Shown: positions 1 to 8,702 of the stretch, one piece after another
Position numbering within the stretch: the stretch's first letter is position 1
How the letters are laid out: each line of letters begins with the position of its first letter
NCBI GenBank assembly: GCA_007750655.1
Contig: CP036290.1
Coordinates: forward strand, 4,092,001 to 4,156,000
Origin: Rohdeia mirabilis
Lineage (GTDB): Bacteria > Planctomycetota > UBA1135 > GCA-002686595
DNA length: 64,000 nucleotides
Reading direction: 5' to 3'
Program-made: the position numbers and the translations under genes
Notes under the pieces: model-generated
The model's input: only the letters and a program-made list of their open reading frames with translations
Told to the model about the DNA's origin: nothing
Database searches by the model: none

Positions 1-678
1 ACCGCGGTCTCGCGCGCCGAGGTGACGCGCGACGAGGCGTCGCTCGCCCTCGAACGCATGGCGATCAGCGCGCCATTCGACGGCGTGGTCGCCAGCCGCA
101 CCGTGCGCCTCGGCCAGAACCTGTCGGCGGGCGAAGAGGCCTTCGTCGTGGCCGACCCGCTCGACCTGCGCGTCGTCTTCTACCGCCCCCAACGCGAACT
201 CGGCATGTTCGCCGCGCGCCCCGAAGGCACGCTGACGTTGACCGCGCGCAGCGAAGCTCTGCCCGGCGTCGAGTTCAGCGGTCGCGTCATCCGCATCGCG
301 CCCAACATCGACGCCGAGTCGGGCTCGTTCCGACTCACCGCCGCGATGGATCGCGTGCCCGTGGACGACGGCCCCGAGCGACTCCTGCCCGGAATGCTGC
401 TGCGGCTGCGCATCGTCACGGACCGGCGCGAGAACGTGCTGGCGGTGAAGAAGCGCGCCGTGGTGCGCGAGGGCGACCAGGCCTTCGTCTTCGCGGTGGA
501 GCCCGACGGCGAACGCTTCGTCGCGCGCCGACGACTGGTGCGCGAAGGCTTCAGCGACGCCACGCACGTGCAGATCGAAGCGCTCGACGAACCGGCGCTG
601 ACCGACACCACGCGCGTGGTCCTCATCGGCGCGCGCGACCTGACCGACGGCGATCCGCTCGAGGTCGAAGAGCGTTGA
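1..678 (+). CDS. RND efflux periplasmic adaptor (HlyD/AcrA family), 5' partial
   Basis: Membrane-fusion subunit that links an RND pump to an outer-membrane channel. The frame is open from base 1, so the N-terminal signal or lipid anchor and the first half of the hairpin lie outside the window. What remains starts at the end of the helical hairpin, followed by the lipoyl half-motif APFDGVV (codons near 70-90) and then beta-barrel and membrane-proximal domains (PGMLLRLRI, LAVKKRAVV), the usual C-terminal order in AcrA-like proteins. The TGA stop overlaps the TTG start of the next gene (TTGA), so the two are probably translationally coupled. No outer-membrane factor gene is visible downstream, so the TolC-like partner is encoded upstream or elsewhere. 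Family call is firm; substrate unknown. Confidence 0.9.
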   Translation, partial: TAVSRAEVTRDEASLALERMAISAPFDGVVASRTVRLGQNLSAGEEAFVVADPLDLRVVFYRPQRELGMFAARPEGTLTLTARSEALPGVEFSGRVIRIAPNIDAESGSFRLTAAMDRVPVDDGPERLLPGMLLRLRIVTDRRENVLAVKKRAVVREGDQAFVFAVEPDGERFVARRRLVREGFSDATHVQIEALDEPALTDTTRVVLIGARDLTDGDPLEVEER

Positions 679-3600
679 GCGACTCCAACCCGCCGGCGGA
701 CGCCTCCGCCCTGCGCCGCGACGAAGCGGCCGAGAACAGCTTCGTCGTGAAGCGCCCCGTGGCGATCACGATGCTCATGCTCAGCATGGCCGTGTTCGGC
801 GTGGTGAGCTTCTTCAAGCTGCGGCAGAACCTCCTGCCCGAGATCAGCTACCCGACGCTGACCGTGCGCACGTCCTGGGACGGCGCGGCGCCCGAGGACG
901 TCGAACAGCGCATCTCGGTCCGCATCTCCGAGTCGCTCGGCACGCTGAAGGGCCTGGTGCGTTCGTCGTCCACGTCGCGCGCCGGCGTGAGCGACATCCT
1001 GCTCGAGTTCGACTGGGGCACCCAGATGAGCTTCGCGGTGCAGGACGTGCGCGAGAAGATCGACCAGGTGCGCCTGCCGGACGGTGTCGAGCGGCCGATC
1101 ATCCTGCGCTACGACCCGAACCTCGACCCGGTGCTGCGGATCGGACTGACCAGCAACCGCGACCTGGGTGACGCGAACGAGGAGTTGATCGCTCTGCGCT
1201 GGATCGCCGAGAACCGCATCAAGCGCGAGCTCGAGTCGATCGGCGGCGTCGCGGCGGTCCAGGTGCGCGGCGGCCTCGAGGAGGAGCTCCACGTCGAGGT
1301 CGATCCGGGCGAACTGGCGTCGCGTCAGCTGTCGCTCGCCCAGGTCTCGGCGCGCCTGGCCCAGGAGAACATCAACGCCGCGGGCGGTTCGCTGCGCGAG
1401 GGCTCGACCGACTACATCGTGCGGACGGTCAACGAGTTCGAGAACCTCGGCGAGATCTCGAACCTCGCGCTCGTGCGACGCGGCGGCGCGACGATCCGCC
1501 TGGCCGACGTGGCAAAGATCACGTCGACCTACAAGAAGCGCGAGGTGACGAGCCGCATCGACGGGCGCGAGTCGGTCGAGCTCGCGATCTTCCGCGAAGC
1601 CGGCGCCGACCTCGTCGCGGTGGCCGAGGCCGTCCGACTGGCCGTGTTCGGCACGCCGGAGCAGCAGGCGTCGGCCGCGAAGATGCTGGAGGAGGGCCGC
1701 GAGCCGAAGACGCTCATGGAGCGCAACAAGACGGACTACCTGGCCTTCAACCAGCGCAAGGAGCTGGACGCGACGCTGCTGTCGGACCAGTCGGTATTCA
1801 TCCGTCAGGCCGTCGCCGACGTGCGCGATTCGGCCCTGATCGGCGCGGTGCTCGCGATCGCGGTGATCTGGGTCTTTCTGCGGCGCCTGTCCGCGACCGG
1901 GATCATCGCCGTCGCCATCCCGATCTCGATCGTCGTCGCCTTCGCCCCCATGTACCTGGGCGGCGTGAGTCTGAACATCATGTCGCTCGGCGGTCTCGCG
2001 CTGGGCGTCGGCATGCTCGTCGACAACGCGATCGTCGTGCTCGAGTCGATCACGCGCTGTCGCGAAGAGGGCGACGAGTACCGCACGGCGGCCGTGCGCG
2101 GTGTGCGCGAGGTCACCGGCGCCGTGGTCGCCTCGACCCTGACGACCGTGTGCGTGTTCGCGCCGATCGTGTTCGTCACCGGCATCGCGGGCCAGATCTT
2201 CGGCGACCAGGCCCTGACCGTCGTCAGCGCGCTGACCGTCTCGTTGATCGTCGCCGTGCTCTTCATCCCGATGCTCGCGTCGCGGCGCTGGTTGGCCGGC
2301 GACGAGGCGCGCGCCGCGGATCCCGCCGAACCGGCCCCGCCGCGCGGTCTGACCGAAGGCCTGTCCTTCCGCGGCTTCGCGGCGCTGGCGTCGTGCCTCG
2401 TCGTCCTCGGGCGTCTGGTGCTCGTGCTGCTCGGCCTCGTGGCCTGGGTCGTCGGCCGCATCGTGGGGCTTGCCTACGTCCTCGGACGCGTCGTCACCTG
2501 GCCGTTCGCCAAGGTCTTCGAGCTGGCGTGGAACGCGCTCGAGAACAGCTACCCGCGCGCGCTCGGCCTCGCCCTGCGCGTCAACGTGGTCATCATCCTG
2601 CTCGCGGCCGTGCTCGGCTGGGACGCCTGGCGCCGCATCCCCCACCTGGGCGTCGAGCTGTTGCCCGAGATCCACCAGGGCGAATTCACCGCCTTCGTTC
2701 AGCTCGACGTCGGCAACCCGCTCGAGGAGACCGACGTGGTCATGCGGGCGATCGGCGAACAGGTGCGCCTGCTCGACGGCGTCGCGGCGACCGCGCTGAC
2801 CGTCGGCGTCGAGGAGGAGACGCTCAGTCAGGACATCGAGGGGCCGCACACGGCGCGCCTGTCGGTGCGGATGGACCCGGACGACCACGACGAGGAGGCC
2901 GAACAGGCGCTCGTCGCACGCGTCCGCGAGCTGATCTCGCGCAACCCTGCCGTGCGCACGGTCGACATCCGGCGGCCGACGCTGGTCGCGCTGGCGTCGC
3001 CGGTCGCCGTCGAGGTGCGCGGGCACCGACTCGAGAGTCTGCGCGATGTGTCACAGGACGTGCTCGAACGCCTCGAGGCCCGCGACGACCTGCGCGACGT
3101 GCAGACCAGCATGCGTCCCGGCTTCCCCGAGGTGCGCGTGACGTTCGACCGCGACAAGGCGCTCGAGTACGGGCTCGATCTGGCGACGGTCTCCAAGCTC
3201 GTGCGCGACTCCGTGCTGGGCGAGATCGCGACGCGCTTCACGCGCGGCGACGAGCGCATCGACCTGCGTGTCATGGCCGACGAGGAGCGCCTCGCGCGAC
3301 TGGCCGACGTGCTCGACCTCGTGGTCAATCCGGAAGCTGCGATCGGCGTGCCGCTGCGCGCGGTGGCCGACGTCGAGACCGTCGAGGGCCCGGCCGAGAT
3401 CCGCCGCATCGGCAACAGCCGAGCGATCCTCGTGACCGCCAGCCGCGCGGGTTTCGACCTGGGCGGCACGGCCGACGCGGTCGAAGGCGTGCTGGCCTCG
3501 ATGGAGGTCCCCAGTGACGTGGTGGTCGAGCTCGGCGGGCAGAAGCGCGAGATGGACGAAGCCACGCGCTCGATGCTGTTCGCGCTGCTGCTCGCGATCT

Positions 3601-4133
3601 TCCTCGTCTACGTCGTGATGGCGACCCAGTTCGAGTCGCTGACCCAGCCGCTGATCGTGCTGCTGACGGTGCCGCTGGCCGCCGTGGGCGTGATCTACAC
3701 GCTCGACTACGTGGAGACGCCGCTGTCCGTCGTGGTCTTCATCGGTCTGATCCTGCTGGCCGGGATCGTCGTGAACAACGCGATCGTGCTGGTGGACCGC
3801 ATCAACCAGAACCGCACCCGCCTCGGTCCGGGACACGTGCGCGAAGCGGTGATCGAGGCCAGCCGCGTGCGTCTGCGTCCGATCCTGATGACGACGGCCA
3901 CGACGGTGCTGGGCCTCTTGCCGTTGACCGGTTGGCTGGACGGCTTCCCGCTCGTCGATCGACTGGTGTCCGGCGAGGGCGCCGAGCTGCGTCGACCGAT
4001 GGCGATCGCCGTCGTGTCGGGCCTCCTGTCGTCGACCGTCCTGACGCTCTTCGTCATCCCCTGCGTCTATACGCTGTTCTCCCTCGAGCGCCGCGAGCGC
4101 CCGGGCGGAAGCTCGAACGGAGCCACCGCATGA
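675..4133 (+). CDS. RND efflux pump, inner-membrane subunit (AcrB/SwrC-like), first of pair
   Basis: A 1152-residue proton-driven exporter of the hydrophobe/amphiphile RND family. TM1 is at about residues 31-49, followed by a large periplasmic porter loop, TM2-6 (about 380-535), TM7 near 634-655, a second porter loop and TM8-12 near the C-terminus. TM4 carries GMLVDNAIVVLES, the SwrC-like variant in which the second Asp of the AcrB VDD pair is Asn. TM10 has GIVVNNAIVLVD. Between TM6 and TM7 there are about 90 extra residues containing a roughly 40-residue hydrophobic stretch not found in AcrB, possibly an additional membrane hairpin. The start is TTG, overlapping the adaptor stop. The stop overlaps the next pump gene by ATGA. 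Together with the adaptor and second pump it forms a three-gene operon. Confidence 0.93.
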   Translation: MSDSNPPADASALRRDEAAENSFVVKRPVAITMLMLSMAVFGVVSFFKLRQNLLPEISYPTLTVRTSWDGAAPEDVEQRISVRISESLGTLKGLVRSSSTSRAGVSDILLEFDWGTQMSFAVQDVREKIDQVRLPDGVERPIILRYDPNLDPVLRIGLTSNRDLGDANEELIALRWIAENRIKRELESIGGVAAVQVRGGLEEELHVEVDPGELASRQLSLAQVSARLAQENINAAGGSLREGSTDYIVRTVNEFENLGEISNLALVRRGGATIRLADVAKITSTYKKREVTSRIDGRESVELAIFREAGADLVAVAEAVRLAVFGTPEQQASAAKMLEEGREPKTLMERNKTDYLAFNQRKELDATLLSDQSVFIRQAVADVRDSALIGAVLAIAVIWVFLRRLSATGIIAVAIPISIVVAFAPMYLGGVSLNIMSLGGLALGVGMLVDNAIVVLESITRCREEGDEYRTAAVRGVREVTGAVVASTLTTVCVFAPIVFVTGIAGQIFGDQALTVVSALTVSLIVAVLFIPMLASRRWLAGDEARAADPAEPAPPRGLTEGLSFRGFAALASCLVVLGRLVLVLLGLVAWVVGRIVGLAYVLGRVVTWPFAKVFELAWNALENSYPRALGLALRVNVVIILLAAVLGWDAWRRIPHLGVELLPEIHQGEFTAFVQLDVGNPLEETDVVMRAIGEQVRLLDGVAATALTVGVEEETLSQDIEGPHTARLSVRMDPDDHDEEAEQALVARVRELISRNPAVRTVDIRRPTLVALASPVAVEVRGHRLESLRDVSQDVLERLEARDDLRDVQTSMRPGFPEVRVTFDRDKALEYGLDLATVSKLVRDSVLGEIATRFTRGDERIDLRVMADEERLARLADVLDLVVNPEAAIGVPLRAVADVETVEGPAEIRRIGNSRAILVTASRAGFDLGGTADAVEGVLASMEVPSDVVVELGGQKREMDEATRSMLFALLLAIFLVYVVMATQFESLTQPLIVLLTVPLAAVGVIYTLDYVETPLSVVVFIGLILLAGIVVNNAIVLVDRINQNRTRLGPGHVREAVIEASRVRLRPILMTTATTVLGLLPLTGWLDGFPLVDRLVSGEGAELRRPMAIAVVSGLLSSTVLTLFVIPCVYTLFSLERRERPGGSSNGATA

Positions 4134-7100
4134 AGACTCCCGCCCAGGACGTGGAACGCGGTTTCGACCTGTTCCGACTGACGGTCGCGCGCCCGATCGG
4201 ACTGGGCGTCATCTTCCTGACGCTGATCGTCGTCGGGATCCTCGCCTACGTGCGCATCCCGCTGCAGCTGTTGCCGTCGGGCTTCGCCGAGCCGCAGCTC
4301 AACGTCTGGGTCAGCCACCCCGGTTCGAACGCGCGCGAGAACGAGGAACAGGTCGCGCGCCCGATCGAGGAGGAGCTGCGCACGCTGGCCGGGCTGACGC
4401 GCGTGCGGTCCTGGTCGCGCGAGGGCCAGGTGCAGCTGCGCATCTCGTTCGACCCCCAGCTGGATCCGGACCTGATGAAGGCCGAGATCCGCGACCGGCT
4501 CGAGCGCGCGCGCCCGACGCTGCCGGACTCGATCGGCGACATCGGCACGTGGTCCGAGGACGCCGACCAGATGCCGATCTCGTTCTTCGGGATCCTCTAC
4601 GAGCAGGAGTCGGACCGCACGACGTTCCTGCTCGACCAGGTGATCATGCCGCGCCTCGAAGGTGTCGACGGCATCAGCCGCGTCGAGGTCTTCGGCGCGC
4701 TCGACGACTCGATCCGCATCCTCCTGGACGAGGACCGCGTCGCTGCGACCGGGACGGACGTGGGCGCCCTGATCCGCCGCCTGTCGAGCGACAACTTCGC
4801 GACGCCACTGGGCACGGTCTCCGAGGGCGAGCGCGAGTTCATCCTGCGCTCGGACATGCGCTTCACGTCGCTCGAGGACATCGAGAACTACCCCATCGGG
4901 CGCGGTCTGACGATCGCCGACGTGGGACGCGTCATCCGCGCGAAGAGCGTGCGCGACCGCCTGAGCCGCATCGACCACAAGTTCAGCTACTTCGCCATCG
5001 CCAGCAAGGAGGCCGGCGCCAACGTCGTCGACGCCAGCCGCGGTCTGTTGGCCGCGATGGAGGAGTTGAAGGCCGACCCACAGCTCGAGGGCCAGTTCTC
5101 GTTCATGCCCTTCTTCGTGCAGGGGCAACTCGTCGAGAACTCGATGGCGCAACTGCGCAACACGGCGGTCTGGGGCGGCGCGTTGGCGGTCGTGGTCCTG
5201 CTCGTCTTCCTGCGCCGTCTGCGACTGACGCTGGCCGTGGCGCTGTGCATCCCCGTCTCGGCGCTGCTCGCGATCGCGTGGGAGTACTTCACCGGCGGCT
5301 CGTTCAACATGCTGACGATGGTCGGCATCACGTTGGCGATGGGCATGCTCGTCGACAACGCGGTCGTGGTGGTCGAGAACATCTCGCGCCACAGGCAACT
5401 CGGCCTGCCGCCGCTCGAAGCCGCCCGCGTCGGAGCCAAGGAGATCGCGCTGGCCGTGACACTGGCGACCATGACGACCGTCGTGGTGTTCCTGCCGCTG
5501 ATCTTCATGACGGAGAACCCGATGGCGCGCGTGTTCCTGCGCGGCCTCGGCCTGCCGTTGTCGATCTCGCTCTTGTTCAGCCTCCTGGTCGCGGTCGTGT
5601 TCCTGCCGACCTTGGCGGGACGGATCCTCGGCGACCGCCCCGCCTGGACGGCACCGATCACGGCGGTGTTCGGCGCGCTCGGGAACGCGACGACGCGCGT
5701 CGTGGGCGGGCTGGTCGCGGCCCTGCGCTTCGTCCTGCACCTTCTCGCGCGCGGACTGCACGCCACGGCGCGTAGACTCGCGCGCGTCGTCGCCCCGAGC
5801 GGAGTGCTGGTGTGGCCGGCGCGCCTCGTGCGCCTGGGAGTCGCCGGTTGGCTCGTCGTGATCGGCTACGCCTACGACGCCGAGATGGCCAGTCGCGTCG
5901 CGACGCTGGCGCCGTTCGGTCCGCAGAGTGCTGGGTCGAAAGGCACGACCCTCGCGCTGGTCGGCGCCCTGGGCATCGTCTTCCTGCCCGAACTCGTCGC
6001 GTTGTGGCGCCCCGGACGTCTCCGGCGCCCCGAGCGCTTCACGCCGGCCGGCAGTTCGGTCATGGAGTTCGTCACCAACGCGAACCAATCGCTGGTCTCC
6101 TGGGCCCTGAGCCACCGCATCGCCGCGTCGTTGGTCGCGCTCCTATGCCTCACGTCGGTCGGCCTCCCGCTCAGCTCGATGAAGATCGCGGCGTTCACCC
6201 AGGACAACCAGACCGATTCGGTGCGCTACTGGGTCGACTTCACCGCCGACTACACGCTCGGCGAGGCGTCGCGCGAGATCGCGCTGCACGAGAACTTCCT
6301 CGAGACCAAGAAGGAGGAGCTGGGCTTCGACCACGTGTCGTCGCGCTTCGGTTCGAACGGTGGCTCGGTGTCGATCTACTGGGACGCGCCGCTCAAGCCG
6401 TCGCAGCTCGACGCGATCCAGAAGACCCTGCGCGAAGAAGTGCCCCAGCCGGCCGGACACAGCGTGAGCTTCGCCGACAGCGAGGCCGCCAACGAGTTGT
6501 CGCGCGACATCGCGTTCTTCGTGCTGCGCGGGCCGGACAGCGAACAGCTCGAGGAGTACGGCCGCCAGGCGCTCGAGATCCTCGGCAAGGTCGACGGGCT
6601 CGGCGTGGTGAAGAGCGAGTCCCTGTCCACCGAGCGCGCGATCGAGGTGAACATCGATCGCGACCAGGCGCTGGCGCGCGGCGTCAGCTCGCAGTCGGCC
6701 CTGATGAGCATCGGGTGGGCGCTGCGCGGCTCGTCGCTGCCGCGCTACTACGAGGAAGGTCGCGAAGTGCCCTTCATCATGGAGTTCGACAGCGAAGAGG
6801 TCGCCGGCCTCTCGACCCTGCGCGACCTGACCGTCTTCAGCGACGAAGGCGAAGTGGCGCTGGCGTCGATCTCCGACGTGTCGTTCGAGCGCACGTCGCG
6901 GCGCATCTACCGCGACGACGGGCGCACGACGTTCGAGATCACGGCCGAGGTCGACGACCCGACGCGCCTCACCGAGTTGACCGAGCGCGGGTACGCGGCG
7001 CTGTCGAGTCTCGACCTGCCGCGCGGCTACGGGCTCGGATCGGACGGCTCGACCGCCTCGCGCGCCGAGGACGAGGCCGGCGAGATGCAACGTGCGCTCG

Positions 7101-7633
7101 CACTGTCGGTCGTGCTCGTGTTCCTCTTGATGGGGATCCTGTTCGAGTCCGTCGCGCGCCCGTTCAGCGTGCTGGTGACGATCCCCTTCTCGTTCCTCGG
7201 AGCGATGTGGATGGTGTTCCTGGTCGGCAAGCCGATGGACATCATGGGCTGGGTCGGGCTGATCATCCTGGCCGGTGTCGTCGTCAACAACGGCATCGTG
7301 CTGATCGACTGCATCCACCGTCGACGTGAGGAGATCGGCGACCGCACGCGCGCGGTGATCGAGGGCTCGGCCCAGCGCGTGCGACCGATCCTGATGACGG
7401 CGGCGACGACGGTCTTCGGCCTCGTGCCGATGATGATCGAGGAGCCGCCGAAGAACGCGATCGACTACCGCACGCTCGCCACGATCGTCGCGGGCGGTCT
7501 GATCGCGAGCACGTTCTTCACCCTCTGGGTCGTGCCGCTCGCGTACACGCTGGTGGACGACCTGGCGGCGGCGACGAGCCGCGCACTGACCCGCGGCATC
7601 CGCGAACCCGTGCGGCGCCTGTTCGCGGTCTGA
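4130..7633 (+). CDS. RND efflux pump, inner-membrane subunit, second of pair
   Basis: A second RND transporter, 1167 residues when started at the ATG that overlaps the previous stop (ATGA); an upstream in-frame extension is antisense-like and rejected. TM1 is at about residues 15-40 (LGVIFLTLIVVGILAYVRI). TM4 has GMLVDNAVVVVEN and TM10 has GVVVNNGIVLID, the same Asp-Asn variant as its neighbour. The insertion between TM6 and TM7 is larger here, about 150 residues (codons near 501-652), with two further hydrophobic segments (VLVWPARLVRLGVAGWLVVIG and GTTLALVGALGIVFLPELVA). Two different RND subunits in one operon resemble MdtB/MdtC, where the pump is a heterotrimer. Whether these two co-assemble is an inference from gene order. 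Substrate unknown. Confidence 0.92.
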   Translation: MKTPAQDVERGFDLFRLTVARPIGLGVIFLTLIVVGILAYVRIPLQLLPSGFAEPQLNVWVSHPGSNARENEEQVARPIEEELRTLAGLTRVRSWSREGQVQLRISFDPQLDPDLMKAEIRDRLERARPTLPDSIGDIGTWSEDADQMPISFFGILYEQESDRTTFLLDQVIMPRLEGVDGISRVEVFGALDDSIRILLDEDRVAATGTDVGALIRRLSSDNFATPLGTVSEGEREFILRSDMRFTSLEDIENYPIGRGLTIADVGRVIRAKSVRDRLSRIDHKFSYFAIASKEAGANVVDASRGLLAAMEELKADPQLEGQFSFMPFFVQGQLVENSMAQLRNTAVWGGALAVVVLLVFLRRLRLTLAVALCIPVSALLAIAWEYFTGGSFNMLTMVGITLAMGMLVDNAVVVVENISRHRQLGLPPLEAARVGAKEIALAVTLATMTTVVVFLPLIFMTENPMARVFLRGLGLPLSISLLFSLLVAVVFLPTLAGRILGDRPAWTAPITAVFGALGNATTRVVGGLVAALRFVLHLLARGLHATARRLARVVAPSGVLVWPARLVRLGVAGWLVVIGYAYDAEMASRVATLAPFGPQSAGSKGTTLALVGALGIVFLPELVALWRPGRLRRPERFTPAGSSVMEFVTNANQSLVSWALSHRIAASLVALLCLTSVGLPLSSMKIAAFTQDNQTDSVRYWVDFTADYTLGEASREIALHENFLETKKEELGFDHVSSRFGSNGGSVSIYWDAPLKPSQLDAIQKTLREEVPQPAGHSVSFADSEAANELSRDIAFFVLRGPDSEQLEEYGRQALEILGKVDGLGVVKSESLSTERAIEVNIDRDQALARGVSSQSALMSIGWALRGSSLPRYYEEGREVPFIMEFDSEEVAGLSTLRDLTVFSDEGEVALASISDVSFERTSRRIYRDDGRTTFEITAEVDDPTRLTELTERGYAALSSLDLPRGYGLGSDGSTASRAEDEAGEMQRALALSVVLVFLLMGILFESVARPFSVLVTIPFSFLGAMWMVFLVGKPMDIMGWVGLIILAGVVVNNGIVLIDCIHRRREEIGDRTRAVIEGSAQRVRPILMTAATTVFGLVPMMIEEPPKNAIDYRTLATIVAGGLIASTFFTLWVVPLAYTLVDDLAAATSRALTRGIREPVRRLFAV

Positions 7634-7871
7634 ACCGGCGGGTCGGGGCTCGCGAGCGCGGGTCGGGCCGGCGCTCTTCGCGCAGCGACCCGGACGCGTT
7701 CGCGGCGCGGAGCGAGCGCGACCGCCGGTCGCGACAACCGCCCGACCCCGGGCGCCGACGTCGGCCGACGCCCACGGTCGCCGCGCGCGACTCGCGTTCG
7801 AACGGCCGCTACCGAGGCGGAAGCCCCGGGCCGGGCTGGACGGCGGACGGGCGGCGGGCGAGACTCGCCCC

Positions 7872-8702
7872 GTGGTTCCCCGCTGGCCCTCCCCCACCAA
7901 GGCTCTGCGCGAGCTGTCGCGCGGCGCGCGCATGGTGAAGGTCGGCGGCGCCGGCGCGGGTTGGCGCTTCCTGCGCGAGGAGGTCCTCGGCAACGGCTGG
8001 CTGCGCCTCACCGAGGGCGGCGGCGGCGACCCCGAGAGCGCGCGCGTGGTCTGCAACCTGTGCGGTTGGGCCGGCTCGCGGTTCGCGTCCCACGTGGCGC
8101 CGGGCTACCTCGACAAGAACGCCTTCTGCCCGCGCTGCAAGGCCTACGCGCGCCATCGCGGCTGTGCGTGGCTCCTGGCCGAGCGCCTCGGCGACGAGCT
8201 CGACGCCGTGGCGACGCGCGGCGGCCGGCGCCTTCTGTTCGCGCCCGAAGCCGGTCTGCGGAACCTGCTCGAGTCGCGCGTCGGTGCGCTCGAGGGCGTG
8301 GACATCGACGGCGGCCGCGCGGGCGTCGACATCGTCGCCGACGCCCAGGACCTGCCGCTCGCGGACGGCTCGGTCGAACTCGTCGTGTCGTTCCACGTGC
8401 TCGAGCACGTCCCCGACGACGCGCGCGCCCTGGCCGAGATCGCGCGCGTGCTGACGCCGACCGGGCGCCTGCTCCTGTGCGCGCCGATGACGTTCGAGCG
8501 CGAAGCGACGCAGGAGTTCGGCGAGGCGCGCGCGGATCTCAACGACCACTGGCGCGAGTACGGCACCGACCTGCGCGAACGGCTCCTGGCGGCCGGGCTC
8601 GACGGTCCGTCCTACCGCTTCAGCCACGAGTTGCCCGCGGACGAGTTCCGCCGCCTCGCGCTCGTGGACGAGGAGCTGTTCTGGGTCGGGCGCCGGGCCT
8701 GA
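7872..8702 (+). CDS. SAM-dependent methyltransferase with N-terminal zinc ribbon
   Basis: A 276-residue class I methyltransferase. Residues 61-89 hold two CxxC pairs (C61, C64, C86, C89: CNLCGW and CPRCKA), a zinc-ribbon or rubredoxin-like knuckle. The Rossmann part follows, with GVDIDGGRAG near 140-150, DAQDLPLADGSVELVVSFHVLEH as the acidic motif and post-II region, and LTPTGRLLLCAPM as motif III. The GTG at 7872 gives the longest form; an in-frame ATG at 7932 is an equally plausible start. Similar zinc-ribbon methyltransferases often modify sugars or lipids, but nothing here fixes the substrate. Its 3' end overlaps by 83 bp the antisense C-terminal extension of the degraded gene at 8620-10326. 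Confidence 0.8.
   Translation: MVPRWPSPTKALRELSRGARMVKVGGAGAGWRFLREEVLGNGWLRLTEGGGGDPESARVVCNLCGWAGSRFASHVAPGYLDKNAFCPRCKAYARHRGCAWLLAERLGDELDAVATRGGRRLLFAPEAGLRNLLESRVGALEGVDIDGGRAGVDIVADAQDLPLADGSVELVVSFHVLEHVPDDARALAEIARVLTPTGRLLLCAPMTFEREATQEFGEARADLNDHWREYGTDLRERLLAAGLDGPSYRFSHELPADEFRRLALVDEELFWVGRRA

Noticed and set aside
180..3026. Long minus-strand open frame opposite the RND adaptor and first pump
   Set aside because: Arg/His/Asp-rich composition without family motifs; it mirrors the wobble-GC bias of the real plus-strand genes.
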